A DNA stretch of 62,312 bases from Rhodoferax sp. (lineage in GTDB: Bacteria; Pseudomonadota; Gammaproteobacteria; Burkholderiales; Burkholderiaceae_C), in contig NZ_JAQURE010000017.1 of NCBI RefSeq assembly GCF_028715765.1, positions 1 through 62,312 on the forward strand. Direction: 5' to 3'. A program made the position numbers and the translations under genes. The notes beneath the pieces were generated by a model. That model saw nothing but the letters and a program-made list of their open reading frames with translations. It was not told where the DNA came from and did no database searches. Positions 41,842 to 50,412 of this stretch are shown here, piece by piece. The number at the start of each line of letters is the position of its first letter. The stretch's first letter is position 1.

Positions 41842-41867
41842 AAAAAAAAGGAGCCCCGAAGGGCTCC
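41842..41867 (-). terminator. Intrinsic terminator of the UspA-SulP operon
   Basis: GGAGCCC pairs with GGGCTCC around CGAA; on the minus strand eight T residues follow the stem. It terminates the usp transcript that ends at 41972. Confidence 0.88.
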
Positions 41868-41971
41868 GAACTCGCTTGCTGTTCTGATCGCTAAAAGAGA
41901 ACTGCCCAGCAATTGTATTTCAACAAATGCAATTGACTGAATAGGGTTTACCCTTTTGAGTGATGAGAAAA

Positions 41972-42835
41972 TTAGCGCAGCAGCAAAGTCGGCAACTTGG
42001 CCGAACGCAACAGCTCGGTGGTTTTGCTGCCAAACAGCCAACTGCGCCAAAACGAATGCGCATAGGCGCCCATGATCAGCAGGTCAATGGCCTGGTCCGT
42101 CACGGTTTGCGCAATCACCCGTTCGGTGTCGCCGGGCAACAAATGCGGCGTGACTTCAAAGCCAGCCGCACGCAGCACACCCACCGCCCAGTCAAGCTGT
42201 TTGGGGCTGTCGGCACTGGCGGCACCCGACATCAGCACATGCACCGGCAAACCTTTGAACAGCGGGCTGGCCGCCACCATCTCGACCCCGCGGCGGGTGA
42301 TGATGCCACCGTCAAAGGCAATCAGAATGCGCCGGGGCTCGGTAAAGCCTTCGGTCACCGTCAGAATGGGTTTGTGCAAGGCGCGCACCACTTGTTCCAC
42401 ATGGCGGCCCAGGTCGCGCTGCGTCACCTCGGCCGATTCACCGCGACGGCCCAGCACAAACAGACGCACGCGGTTTTCTTGCGCCGTCAGGGTGTCTTGC
42501 AAGTTGCCGTGGCGCTGGCGCACGTCGAGTTGCGTGACGCCTGCGCTGGCCGCACGCTCGCGCAAGCGGTTCAAAAACACGCGCCCCGTCTCGCGGGCGG
42601 CTTTGCTGCGGGCTTCATCTTCTTGCGTCAGTTCGGTCAGCAGGATTTCTTGGGAATTCATGCCGATGGCGCCGCTATGGTCACGGCCGTTGCCCATTTC
42701 AGGGTGGCGGTCAATGGTGTGCAGCAGCTCCAGCGGTGCATCCATGCGCTTGGCGGCCCAGGCGGCATAGTCGGTCACGTGGTCGGCAAAATGGGACTGG
42801 TCGACGCAGGCCAAAACTTTGTCTTGTTCAATCAT
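41972..42835 (-). CDS. Tandem UspA-domain protein
   Basis: The protein is 287 aa from the ATG at 42835 (AGGAAC ribosome site). Two universal-stress domains follow each other; the first is eroded (VLACVDQSHFADHVTDYAAW). The second has ILIAFDGG and LLIMGAYAHS, and its ATP-loop pattern G-x2-G-x9-G is incomplete. It lies 25 bases downstream of SulP on the same strand, a frequent pairing in which Usp is thought to modulate the transporter. A terminator follows. Confidence 0.83.
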   Translation of the reverse strand: MIEQDKVLACVDQSHFADHVTDYAAWAAKRMDAPLELLHTIDRHPEMGNGRDHSGAIGMNSQEILLTELTQEDEARSKAARETGRVFLNRLRERAASAGVTQLDVRQRHGNLQDTLTAQENRVRLFVLGRRGESAEVTQRDLGRHVEQVVRALHKPILTVTEGFTEPRRILIAFDGGIITRRGVEMVAASPLFKGLPVHVLMSGAASADSPKQLDWAVGVLRAAGFEVTPHLLPGDTERVIAQTVTDQAIDLLIMGAYAHSFWRSWLFGSKTTELLRSAKLPTLLLR

Positions 42836-42860
42836 GATGGGGGTTCCTGTGAATGTGGGC

Positions 42861-44342
42861 TTAGTGGCCCATGAGCAAGTCGTCGGAGGCGTCTTTGTCA
42901 TGCACGGCAAACTTGTCGACCATGGTGGCGCTGGCCGCGTTCAGGTCAATCACCTCGACCTCGGTGCCCTCACGGCGGAACTTCAGCACCACTTTATCCA
43001 GCGCGCTCACGGCAGTGATGTCCCAAAAGTGCGCGCGGCTCACGTCAATGCGCACTTTTTCGATCACCTCCTTGTAGTCAAAGGCGTTGACAAAACGTTC
43101 AGCCGACGCAAAAAACACCTGGCCGGTCACCACGTAAGCGCGCAGCCGGCCTTCGTCTTCATTGCTGGAGCGAATGCGCAAAATCTGACCGACCTTGTGC
43201 GCAAAGAAGAAGCCCGACAGCAGCACGCCCACCAGCACGCCACGGGCCAGGTCATGCGTCGCCACCACCGTGACCACCGTGGCAATCATCACCAGGCTGG
43301 TGCTTTTGGGGTGTTCGCGCAGGTTGCGAATCGATGTCCAGCTGAAGGTACCAATCGACACCATGATCATCACCGCCACCAGCGCCGCCATCGGAATGCG
43401 CGCCACCCAGTCGCCGATGAACACCACCATCAGCAGCAAAAACACACCGGCTACCAGCGTGGACAAACGCCCGCGCCCGCCGGATTTGATGTTGATGACC
43501 GACTGTCCGATCATGGCGCAACCGGCCATGCCACCCAGAAACCCGGCGGTGATGTTGGCCACGCCCTGGCCGACGCATTCGCGGTTTTTGTTGCTGCTGG
43601 TGTCGGTCAGGTCGTCCACGATGGAGGCCGTCATCATCGACTCCAGCAGTCCCACCGTGGCCAGTGTGGCGGCTACCGGAAAGATGATTTTGAGGGTTTC
43701 CAGTGTCAAAGGCACTTCAGGCCACAGAAAAAACGGCAGGCTGTCGGGCAGTTGGCCCATGTCGCCCACGGTGCGGATGTCCAGCCCCAGCGCCATCGAC
43801 GCAGCTGTGAGCACCACGATGGTCACCAGGGGCGACGGCACGGCTTTGGTCAGGTAGGGAAACAGGTAAATGATGCCCAGGCCAGCCGCCACCATGGCGT
43901 ACACATGCCAGCTGACGTTGGTGAGCTCAGGCAGCTGCGCCATGAAGATCAGAATCGCCAGCGCATTGACAAAACCGGTGATGACCGAGCGCGAAACAAA
44001 GCGCATCAGCTCACCCAGTTTCAGCCAACCGGCCAGTATTTGCAGCACGCCGGTGAGCACCGTGGCCGCCAGCAAATACTGCAAGCCATGGTCTTTGACC
44101 AGCGTCACCATCACCAAGGCCATGGCGCCAGTGGCAGCCGAAATCATGCCCGGGCGGCCCCCCACAAAAGCGCTCACCGTGGCAATACAAAACGCCGCAT
44201 ACAAGCCCACTTTGGGGTCTACCCCGGCGATGATCGAAAACGCAATGGCCTCGGGAATCAGCGCCAGTGCCACCACCAGCCCGGCGAGCAGGTCGTTTTT
44301 GATGTTGGAGAGCCAGTCCTGGCGAAAAGTAGAAACATTCAT
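42861..44342 (-). CDS. SulP-family anion transporter with STAS domain
   Basis: The protein is 493 aa. A core of about 12-14 helices ([19 protein letters not shown] near residue 25-43, then [20 protein letters not shown]) is followed by a C-terminal STAS domain (about 390-480). The family carries bicarbonate, sulfate or other anions with Na+ or H+. The sequence type (short [12 protein letters not shown] motif) recalls BicA-like bicarbonate transporters, but the substrate is not proven. The transcript continues into usp. The upstream region 44343-44650 shows no gene and may hold the promoter. Confidence 0.85.
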   Translation of the reverse strand: MNVSTFRQDWLSNIKNDLLAGLVVALALIPEAIAFSIIAGVDPKVGLYAAFCIATVSAFVGGRPGMISAATGAMALVMVTLVKDHGLQYLLAATVLTGVLQILAGWLKLGELMRFVSRSVITGFVNALAILIFMAQLPELTNVSWHVYAMVAAGLGIIYLFPYLTKAVPSPLVTIVVLTAASMALGLDIRTVGDMGQLPDSLPFFLWPEVPLTLETLKIIFPVAATLATVGLLESMMTASIVDDLTDTSSNKNRECVGQGVANITAGFLGGMAGCAMIGQSVINIKSGGRGRLSTLVAGVFLLLMVVFIGDWVARIPMAALVAVMIMVSIGTFSWTSIRNLREHPKSTSLVMIATVVTVVATHDLARGVLVGVLLSGFFFAHKVGQILRIRSSNEDEGRLRAYVVTGQVFFASAERFVNAFDYKEVIEKVRIDVSRAHFWDITAVSALDKVVLKFRREGTEVEVIDLNAASATMVDKFAVHDKDASDDLLMGH

Positions 44343-44650
44343 AAATAAAAGCAGCCCATGCCGAAGGTCACCGGATGGGTTTGGGGTGGGTCAAAAAGTC
44401 AAGAAGGGCGCAGGCGGCTGGCCGCAAACAGCACGACAGCGACTTGCAGCGCAAGGGGAAGTTCGTCGGCGGAGCCGACGCAGACATCAAGCGGGATTCA
44501 GGGCGGTGTGCCAACGCCAAGGCGTGACACGAGGGAGAACAAACACGGTGAGGAGAAATAAACCATGGTGGATTTTAAATGCCCAGCTGAATCACCCAGC
44601 TTTTAGAGCCTGGCACGGGGGTTGATTCAAAGCGGTGTGGTGGGGGGATG
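44343..44650. other. Gene-free region upstream of SulP
   Basis: No gene is supported here. A short inverted repeat (gtcggcggagccgac, 44464-44478) is present. The region lies between SulP on the minus strand and the composite repeat, so it probably holds the SulP promoter and leader. Confidence 0.4.
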
Positions 44651-44692
44651 GTGTTCAGGGTGTTGAGGGTGAAACCCGGCAGGGCGACTGGG
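44651..44692. repeat. Fragment of palindromic module B, copy 2
   Basis: The stretch matches the reverse complement of 4219-4265, including gaacccggcagggcgactggg (with one change) and a conserved ttcagggt block. It breaks off at gactggg, inside the terminal repeat of module B, so the remaining module is deleted. Confidence 0.65.
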
Positions 44693-44701
44693 ACTCGAAT
44701 A

Positions 44702-44759
44702 TTTATAAGAAAACAGCCTTTAGCCCATGTACTGAAAGCGTAAGAAGCTATTATTTTTG
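44702..44759 (-). repeat. S element in composite repeat copy 2
   Basis: On the minus strand it reads aataatagcttcttacgct, then acatgggctaaaggctgttttcttataaat. Its position between modules B and A is the same as at 4031-4085. Confidence 0.65.
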
Positions 44760-44801
44760 AAATATTTGCCAGCACAATAGCCACACAGATAAGGCGTGGT
44801 G

Positions 44802-44916
44802 GTTGGGTCAGGTGACCGGGCTTTGGAGACAAAGGCGCGCGCAAGTGGTGCCGGGCTTACTGAGCCATCAGCCCCGCGCGTGATTTGCCCCCAAAACCGC
44901 ATGCACCTGACCCAAC
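44802..44916 (+). repeat. Palindromic module A, copy 2
   Basis: The module is bounded by GTTGGGTCAGGTG and CACCTGACCCAAC, a perfect 13-bp terminal inverted repeat. The flank gccacacagataaggcg before it is shared with copy 1 (3851-3964 reversed). Degenerate versions of the 26-bp tandem unit follow to about 45050. No coding sense. Confidence 0.78.
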
Positions 44917-45051
44917 CGCCGCGCCGTGCCCGGGACACCACATCAACAGCCGTGCCAGCGACACCATCACAGCAGCCGCGCCACGAGTCACCACAACAGC
45001 ACAACCGCCCCAACGCCATCGCTCCGCCGTGCCACACGTCTGTGCGGTCTG

Positions 45052-45867
45052 CTACTGCCGCGCCAGCTGGGTTTGATCCATCCAACGGCGCAAGTCACGC
45101 CACATTTTTTGCATCTCAGCCTCAGTGGGGGTGCGCAGTGCGCTGGGCAGCTCGACCGTGACCACCGGCATGGCGTTGTGCACACCGGCATAGTTGCCCA
45201 GTGAACCGGGAAACACACCCACCTGATCCAGGTACAGCCGCCCCAGCTTGGTGGGCGGCAGCACCGGACCATCAAAGTCCAGCACACCATAAGGCGCATG
45301 AATGCTGACAATCACATCGGGCTTGAAACTGGCCATCTGGTCAAACAGAAAGCGCGACTCTGGCTCACTCAACGGCGTGTTGCCAGGCCAGCGGCGCGGG
45401 TCTTTGCGGGTGAGCTTTTCCCAGTAATTTTTGGCCTCAAGCTGCCAGTTGGGGGTGGGAAAGTTACGGTTCAAGTCCACGCCATGGGCGTTCATGCGGC
45501 GCGCTGGCTGGTGCAACAAGCCGTCGGGGTTGAGCACCGGCACAAAACGCCAGTGCGTGGCCTCAGGTGCCGACTGCGCCAGCGCCAGCCAATGCAGTGC
45601 CACCGAAGCCGAAGAAAACTCGTCCCCATGCATGGCCGCCACCACCATCACGCGCCACTTGGCGTGGCTTGGCACCACATCGCGCATCAGCAGCGGACGG
45701 CCTTGCACGCTGTGCGCCCCGCTGGGAAGCAACTGGGCTTGCTGGCACAGCAGCCGCGACACATTCGGAAGTTTCTTATAAAAATGGTCACAATCGCTTG
45801 TATTACTTGCATGAGCAGCTATGTTAAACATAGCAAACCAAAGAACCCAAAGTGAAAACGTGCGCAT
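45052..45867 (-). CDS. M14-family zinc carboxypeptidase/amidase, exported
   Basis: The protein is 271 aa. A signal peptide (MRTFSLWVLWFAMFNIAAHA) precedes a compact M14 domain. Zinc ligands are H and E in AAMHGDEFSS and the later His of SIHAPYG; the arginine-binding NRNFP and the catalytic Glu in VVTVELPSA are present. The compact size and AAMHGDE resemble murein peptide amidase MpaA, which trims peptidoglycan peptides. The signal-peptide end and first mature residues are encoded by an S repeat. An upstream TTG (45873) would add two residues. Confidence 0.82.
   Translation of the reverse strand: MRTFSLWVLWFAMFNIAAHASNTSDCDHFYKKLPNVSRLLCQQAQLLPSGAHSVQGRPLLMRDVVPSHAKWRVMVVAAMHGDEFSSASVALHWLALAQSAPEATHWRFVPVLNPDGLLHQPARRMNAHGVDLNRNFPTPNWQLEAKNYWEKLTRKDPRRWPGNTPLSEPESRFLFDQMASFKPDVIVSIHAPYGVLDFDGPVLPPTKLGRLYLDQVGVFPGSLGNYAGVHNAMPVVTVELPSALRTPTEAEMQKMWRDLRRWMDQTQLARQ
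45774..45826 (-). repeat. S element inside the M14 coding sequence
   Basis: On the minus strand the run GCAAGTAATACAAGC, then TTTTTATAAG matches the S copy at 4031-4085 base for base over its core with few changes. It is read as IAAHASNTSDCDHFYKK, at the signal-peptide cleavage site. Confidence 0.65.
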
Positions 45868-45965
45868 GAACAAATTTTAGTGGCCGGCTGCAGGGGTACG
45901 CTCGCCACACACCGCATTGACCCGGGCGGCATGCAGGCCGTTCAGAATCGGTTAAATTTCCGGCC

Positions 45966-46478
45966 ATGTCACTGACCCCCAAACGCGCCCGCACACCCCA
46001 CTTCACCAGCCCCGAATTTCGCTCTGCATTGGGCATGTTTGCCACTGGCGTGACCATCGTCACGGCCCGCGCGGCCGACGGCCAGTGCGTGGGGCTGACC
46101 GCCAATTCGTTCAACTCGGTGTCACTCGCGCCCCCGCTGGTGCTGTGGAGCTTGTCACAAGCGGCCACCAGCATGGCGGCATTTCGCCAGGGTAGCCACT
46201 ATGCCATCAACATTTTGGCGGCCAACCAGCAGGCACTGGCGCAGCAATTTGCCACCCGCGGCGTGGACCGGTTTGCCAACGTGAATTTTGTCTTGGGCGA
46301 AAGCGGCGCACCCTTGTTGGCCGGTGCCGTGGCCACCTTTGAGTGCTTCAACCGCAGCCGCTACACCGAAGGCGACCACGTGATCTTTGTCGGCGAGGTC
46401 GAGCGCTGCAGCCACCAGGTGGGCATGGCGCCGCTGCTCTATCATGGTGGCAAGTTCTACACCGAGCATCCGCTGTAG
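45966..46478 (+). CDS. Flavin reductase family protein
   Basis: The protein is 170 aa. The FMN-binding split-barrel signature is visible: FRSALGMFATGVTIVTA, GLTANSFNSVSLAPPLVLW, FAINIL-like YAINILAANQQ, and GDHVIFVGEVE. Such proteins reduce flavin with NAD(P)H for a two-component monooxygenase, or use flavin themselves. No oxygenase partner is adjacent. The stop codon TAG is the beginning of an S repeat. The ATG at 45966 has no good ribosome site. Confidence 0.85.
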   Translation: MSLTPKRARTPHFTSPEFRSALGMFATGVTIVTARAADGQCVGLTANSFNSVSLAPPLVLWSLSQAATSMAAFRQGSHYAINILAANQQALAQQFATRGVDRFANVNFVLGESGAPLLAGAVATFECFNRSRYTEGDHVIFVGEVERCSHQVGMAPLLYHGGKFYTEHPL

Positions 46479-46535
46479 CTATTATTTATATAGCTGCTTA
46501 TGCACTTTTCATAAGCATCAGAGGCCAATTTCATG
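46476..46535 (+). repeat. S element after the flavin reductase gene
   Basis: The copy reads tagctattatttatatagc, then tgcttatgcac, ataagcatcagaggccaattt. Its first three bases are the stop codon of the flavin reductase. The following 170 bases to the HD-GYP gene have no other feature. Confidence 0.65.
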
Positions 46536-46709
46536 ATGAAAATCAGCCACTACTTAGACGGCATTCCAATGCACCCTGAAGCTGGCCAAAGCCAGCCGCG
46601 CGACACCTCAAGAATGGCCACTGGTTGAATGGAAGTGCATCGGATACGATAAAAAAACCACGCTTGCCGCAGGCTTGAGGCGGTGCAAGCGCCACCACGG
46701 AGTTAAGCC

Positions 46710-48065
46710 ATGCAGTCTTTGAAACTCTCTGAACTCATGGGCGCGTTGAGCCATGCGCTGGACATCACCGAGGGCCAGCCCGAAGGCCACTGCGTGCGCT
46801 GCTGCTGGATTGGCATGCACATTGGCCAAGGCTTGGGGCTGAACAACGACCAGCTTTGGTCGCTTTACTACACCCTGCTGCTCAAAGACCTGGGCTGCTC
46901 CAGCAACGCCGCGCGCATTTGCCAACTGTATGTGACCGACGACCTGGCCTTCAAGCGCGACTTCAAGTGGGTTGACGGCAGCTTGCCGCAGGTGCTGCGC
47001 TTTGTGCTGCGCCAAACCGGTGCGCAGGCTGGGCTGATGGATCGGCTGCAAGCGCTGGGTGGCATTTTGAAAAATGGCGACGAGGTGGCGCAAGAGCTGA
47101 TCCAGACCCGCTGCACCCGCGGTGCCGACATTGCCCGCCAACTGCGGTTTCCAGAAAGTGTGGCGCTGGGTATTCATGCGCTCGATGAGCACTGGAACGG
47201 CCAAGGTCGCCCCGATCAATTGGCTGGCGCAGCCATTCCCCTGAATGCCCGCATTGCCTTGCTGGCGCAAGTGATTGACGTGCACCACCACGGCGGCGAC
47301 CCGGCCGCAGCGCTGGCCGAAGTGCAAGCGCGCAGCGGCAGCTGGTTTGACCCCGAGCTGGTCAAGGTCTTCACACAGGTCAGCCAAGACCCGGCGTTCT
47401 GGCACATGCTGGGGTCAGCCGGGCTGGAACAAACGGTCTACCACATGGAGCCCGGCGGCCATGAACTGCCCGTTGATGAAGATTACCTCGACGACATCAC
47501 CGAAGCCTTTGGCCAGGTGGTCGATGCCAAAAGCCCCTACACCGCCGGCCACAGCGCGCGCGTGGGGCTGTACACCGCGCTGTTGGGTGAGGCCATGCAG
47601 GTGCCCGAGGCACGCCGACGCTGGCTCAAGCGCGGTGCGCTGCTGCACGATGTGGGGAAACTGGGGGTGAGCAATTGCATTTTGGACAAACCCGGCAAGC
47701 TCGATGCCCAGGAGTGGCAAGCCGTGCAACGCCACGCCAGCTACACCGAAGCCATTTTGAGCCGGGTGCGCATTTTTGACGAGCTGGCCGTGGTGTCAGC
47801 CGCGCACCACGAGCGGTTGGACGGCAAAGGCTACCCCAAAGGCCTGGCTGGTGCGGCCATTACCCTGGAAACCCGCATCATCACCACCGCCGATATTTTT
47901 GATGCCATCACCGCCGCACGCCCCTACCGCGGCGCCGTGCCCGTGGACCAAACCCTGCGCATGATGGCCGAAAACGTGGGTAGCGCGATCGATGCCGATT
48001 GCTTTGCCGCACTCCAGCAGCTGGTGGCACGCAGCCCAGAGCTGTTTCCGGGGGCACAGCCATGA
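46710..48065 (+). CDS. Double HD-GYP protein, second domain active in appearance
   Basis: The protein is 451 aa. The first half (to about residue 240) is an HD-type domain with lost motifs: GHCVRCCW, KDLGCSS in place of HDIGK, and DEHWNGQGRP in place of HHExxDGxGYP. The second half is complete: HSARVGLY, LLHDVGKLGV (HD near residue 312), and HHERLDGKGYPKGL (near 367). It should hydrolyse cyclic-di-GMP to GMP. A GGAG ribosome site precedes the ATG. The last codons overlap the next gene in ATGA form. Confidence 0.86.
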   Translation: MQSLKLSELMGALSHALDITEGQPEGHCVRCCWIGMHIGQGLGLNNDQLWSLYYTLLLKDLGCSSNAARICQLYVTDDLAFKRDFKWVDGSLPQVLRFVLRQTGAQAGLMDRLQALGGILKNGDEVAQELIQTRCTRGADIARQLRFPESVALGIHALDEHWNGQGRPDQLAGAAIPLNARIALLAQVIDVHHHGGDPAAALAEVQARSGSWFDPELVKVFTQVSQDPAFWHMLGSAGLEQTVYHMEPGGHELPVDEDYLDDITEAFGQVVDAKSPYTAGHSARVGLYTALLGEAMQVPEARRRWLKRGALLHDVGKLGVSNCILDKPGKLDAQEWQAVQRHASYTEAILSRVRIFDELAVVSAAHHERLDGKGYPKGLAGAAITLETRIITTADIFDAITAARPYRGAVPVDQTLRMMAENVGSAIDADCFAALQQLVARSPELFPGAQP

Positions 48066-48634
48066 AAGTGCCACCTGCAATGGTGGGCTCCCAGCCCCAG
48101 CGGGTGCTGCTGCTTTACTCCACCATCAACGGCCACACGCTTCATATTTGTGAGCGCCTTGAGCAAGTCATACAAGGTCTAGGGCATAAAACCACCTTGA
48201 AAGCCATGGCGCAAGCGCAGCAGCTGGAGGTGGCGCAGTTTGACCGCGTGGTGATTGGCGCCAGCATTCGCTACGGGCACCATCGCCCCAATGTCAAAGC
48301 CTTCATTGACCAGCATTGCAGCGCCCTGCAAAGCCGCCCCAGCGCTTTTTTCAGCGTCAATGTGGTGGCGCGCAAACCGCACAAAGCCACACCGCAGGGC
48401 AACCCCTATGCCCGCAAATTTTTGCAAAGCCTGGCCTGGCAACCCGACCTGGCGGCGGTGTTTGCGGGCAAGCTGGATTACCCCAGCTATGATTTTTTTG
48501 ACCGCCAGATGATTCGCCTGATCATGTGGGTGACCCACGGCCCGACCGACCCCAGCGCGGTGGTCGAATTCACCGACTGGGCTCAGGTTGAGACTTTTGG
48601 CCGCGCCTTCTGCGCCCTGCCCTCAAAGCCATGA
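48062..48634 (+). CDS. hemG: HemG-like flavodoxin-domain protein
   Basis: The protein is 190 aa. The flavodoxin fold opens with VLLLYSTINGHTLHICERL and continues with FDRVVIGASIRYGHHRPNVKAFI and SAFFSVNVVARKPHK. These match HemG, the quinone-linked protoporphyrinogen IX oxidase of heme synthesis at the inner membrane. It is coupled to the HD-GYP gene by a four-base overlap. An S-like repeat lies in frame within codons about 31-45. The assignment to HemG is good; its need for heme synthesis depends on what else the genome has. Confidence 0.83.
   Translation: MKVPPAMVGSQPQRVLLLYSTINGHTLHICERLEQVIQGLGHKTTLKAMAQAQQLEVAQFDRVVIGASIRYGHHRPNVKAFIDQHCSALQSRPSAFFSVNVVARKPHKATPQGNPYARKFLQSLAWQPDLAAVFAGKLDYPSYDFFDRQMIRLIMWVTHGPTDPSAVVEFTDWAQVETFGRAFCALPSKP
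48153..48194 (+). repeat. S-like element inside hemG
   Basis: The stretch gccttgagcaagtcatac, then aaggtctagggcataaaac matches the S core found at 4031-4085 (AAGCATGTAATACAAGC, then TCTACAGGC). It is read as LEQVIQGLGHKT. Confidence 0.4.
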
Positions 48635-48730
48635 GGTCAGCCGTGCTTGGCCGATAATTCAACCCCGGTCAAAGCCCGCGTGCATCCGCACCTGGGTGGC
48701 GGTTTGTTCAGCCAGATGAATGTGAGACGC

Positions 48731-49006
48731 ATGAAAGATCATTACGCTGCCCTGGGGCTGCGCAGTTCGGCCACCTTGGCTGACATCAAAAAAGCCTTTC
48801 GCCAGCAGGCCGCCATGCACCATCCTGACCGCAACAGCGCCCCGGAGGCGGCCGCACGCTTTCGCACGGTGCAGCAGGCTTATGAGGTGTTGTCAGACCC
48901 GGCGCAGCGCAAAGCCTATGACGACAACCGCCAGCGCAACCTGCTTGACAGCCCACTCGACACCGCCCGCGCCATTTGGCTGGACTATTTCAACCGCATT
49001 GCCTAA
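48731..49006 (+). CDS. Short J-domain protein, first gene of four-gene cluster
   Basis: The protein is 91 aa from the ATG at 48731. MKDHYAALGLRSSATLADIK starts a classical J-domain. HHPDRN holds the HPD tripeptide needed to stimulate Hsp70 ATPase, and FRTVQQAYEVLSDPAQRKAYD ends it. There is no G/F region, zinc domain or substrate domain, so it is a class C J-protein that would rely on partners. In-frame starts at 48716 and 48647 (TTG) give less typical N-termini. The next gene starts 34 bases later. The J-domain is certain; the role is not. Confidence 0.83.
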   Translation: MKDHYAALGLRSSATLADIKKAFRQQAAMHHPDRNSAPEAAARFRTVQQAYEVLSDPAQRKAYDDNRQRNLLDSPLDTARAIWLDYFNRIA

Positions 49007-49040
49007 CCCAGCGTGCCCGCACGCTATTGGAGAGAACACC

Positions 49041-49595
49041 ATGAGCCAGTCTGAATTTTTCCGCACTTTGCGCCCCTCGTACCAAGCCGAGCTCGACGAC
49101 CTGACGTTTGACTCTGAAGGCCGCAACGTGCTGAAAAAACGCTTGCAAGAAAAGCGCAGCCAGGTGGCGTTTTTGCGCCAAATGATGGAGCTCAGCCCCG
49201 AGATGGTGGCGGTGGTGTTTCATGGCGGCTTTCACTTCGAGTTGCCCGCTGTGATGGAGCAGCTGCTGACACTGGAGTCTGATGAACTGCCAGATTGGCA
49301 CAGCCTGGCCGATGCCGTGCAGCTGACGCCCTGGGCCAGAGAGCTGGCAGATGGCTTTTTGCAAGAACCCCAGGGCGACTGGTTCATGACCGTGGCCGCA
49401 GCCCTTGAATACCAGTTTCAACGCCCCGCTACACCCGCGCATGAAGCCAGCACGCCCGATGACAAAGCACCCGCCGCACCACGCCGTGGCCACGACTTCG
49501 ACCACAACAAAGACGACGACCATGACCACGACCCAGACCACGATGAGCACAGCGCCCAATGGCTGGAAGAGCAGGGTTTTGACCGCAAGGAATAA
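49041..49595 (+). CDS. Unknown protein with His/Asp-rich tail, J-domain cluster
   Basis: The protein is 184 aa, with a GGAGAG ribosome site. The N-terminal two-thirds is helical (LKKRLQEKRSQVAFLRQMM, then ELPAVMEQLLTL). The tail from about residue 145 has GHDFDHNKDDDHDHDPDHDE, able to bind divalent metal. No family is recognised and there is no signal peptide or membrane helix. It lies between the J-domain gene and another unknown gene, all on one strand with gaps under 50 bases, so the four products may act together. Confidence 0.68.
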   Translation: MSQSEFFRTLRPSYQAELDDLTFDSEGRNVLKKRLQEKRSQVAFLRQMMELSPEMVAVVFHGGFHFELPAVMEQLLTLESDELPDWHSLADAVQLTPWARELADGFLQEPQGDWFMTVAAALEYQFQRPATPAHEASTPDDKAPAAPRRGHDFDHNKDDDHDHDPDHDEHSAQWLEEQGFDRKE

Positions 49596-49643
49596 GCCTC
49601 TTCGCCGCGCCCGACACCTCTTAGATGTTCACAGGAAAAATTC

Positions 49644-50387
49644 ATGCACCATTTGGCTTTGATTGAAAAAACCCAGTCTTTGATTGCTGCGGGCGACATT
49701 GTGGGCGCCGAACACGCGCTGGTAGAACTGGCCGACCGCGAAGGTGATGGCGCGCTGATGGCGGTGCTGGAGCAGCTGCCGCCCAAAGACGTGCTGGCCG
49801 TGATCCGCGAATACGACAGCTCGCGCGAAACCATCCTCAACGCCATGCTCAGCCCCGAGCTGTTTGCCCGTGCGGTGGTCATTGAAAAGCAATACCGCGA
49901 CCTGACCCGGGCACATTTGCGCGGCATGATGAACTCGGTGATTTTTCGCCAAGGCGGCACCCCGGTCGACTTTTTGACCGCCATTGGCGACCTTGAAGGC
50001 GGTGCCGAAGCCCTGGCCGACTATTTTGAAGAAAAGTGGAGCCGCATTGAAGCCTTTGCCCGCACCGGCACCTTTGACACAGTCGAAGACGATGGTGACA
50101 TGCTTTCCGAAGACGATTTGCGCGCCAATGCCTACGCCCGCCCCAAGCTCGATGAGGACGAGGTAGCCGACGCCGACTGGATGCAACTGGCCTGGCTGCT
50201 GCGCTACGAATGCGTGGACTTGTTCATTGAAATGCTGCTGGTGCTGCGTGCCAAAGCACGCGCCTTTGAGCTGGGCTTGGACGAAGAAGAGGCGCCAGAA
50301 GACGACGCCAGGGTCGAAACCGGCGACACCGACCGCGGCAAAGCCACCCCAGCCGCGTTAGACCCCGACGAAGAGTCAGCCATTTGA
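49644..50387 (+). CDS. Unknown helical acidic protein, J-domain cluster
   Basis: The protein is 247 aa, with AGGAAA before the ATG. It has no signal peptide. The first part has IEKTQSLIAAGDIVGAEHAL and VELADREGDGALMAVLEQL, resembling short alpha-helical repeats. A later section has EEKWSRIEAFARTGTFDTVE, and the tail is very acidic (DEEEAPEDDARVETGDTD). No family is recognised. Gene spacing (48 bases before, 25 after) indicates an operon with the J-domain gene. Confidence 0.68.
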   Translation: MHHLALIEKTQSLIAAGDIVGAEHALVELADREGDGALMAVLEQLPPKDVLAVIREYDSSRETILNAMLSPELFARAVVIEKQYRDLTRAHLRGMMNSVIFRQGGTPVDFLTAIGDLEGGAEALADYFEEKWSRIEAFARTGTFDTVEDDGDMLSEDDLRANAYARPKLDEDEVADADWMQLAWLLRYECVDLFIEMLLVLRAKARAFELGLDEEEAPEDDARVETGDTDRGKATPAALDPDEESAI

Positions 50388-50412
50388 CCTGGCAACCACG
50401 TCACCGCACCCC

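Noticed and set aside
42819..44348. A 509-codon plus-strand frame
   Set aside because: It is antisense to the clear SulP transporter; His/Gln/Arg-rich and without motifs.
44464..44478. Riboswitch upstream of SulP
   Set aside because: Only one short stem was seen and the leader does not match a riboswitch class that I can recognise.
45563..45827. Short plus-strand frames opposite the M14 gene
   Set aside because: They are antisense to conserved zinc-peptidase motifs and show no start signals.
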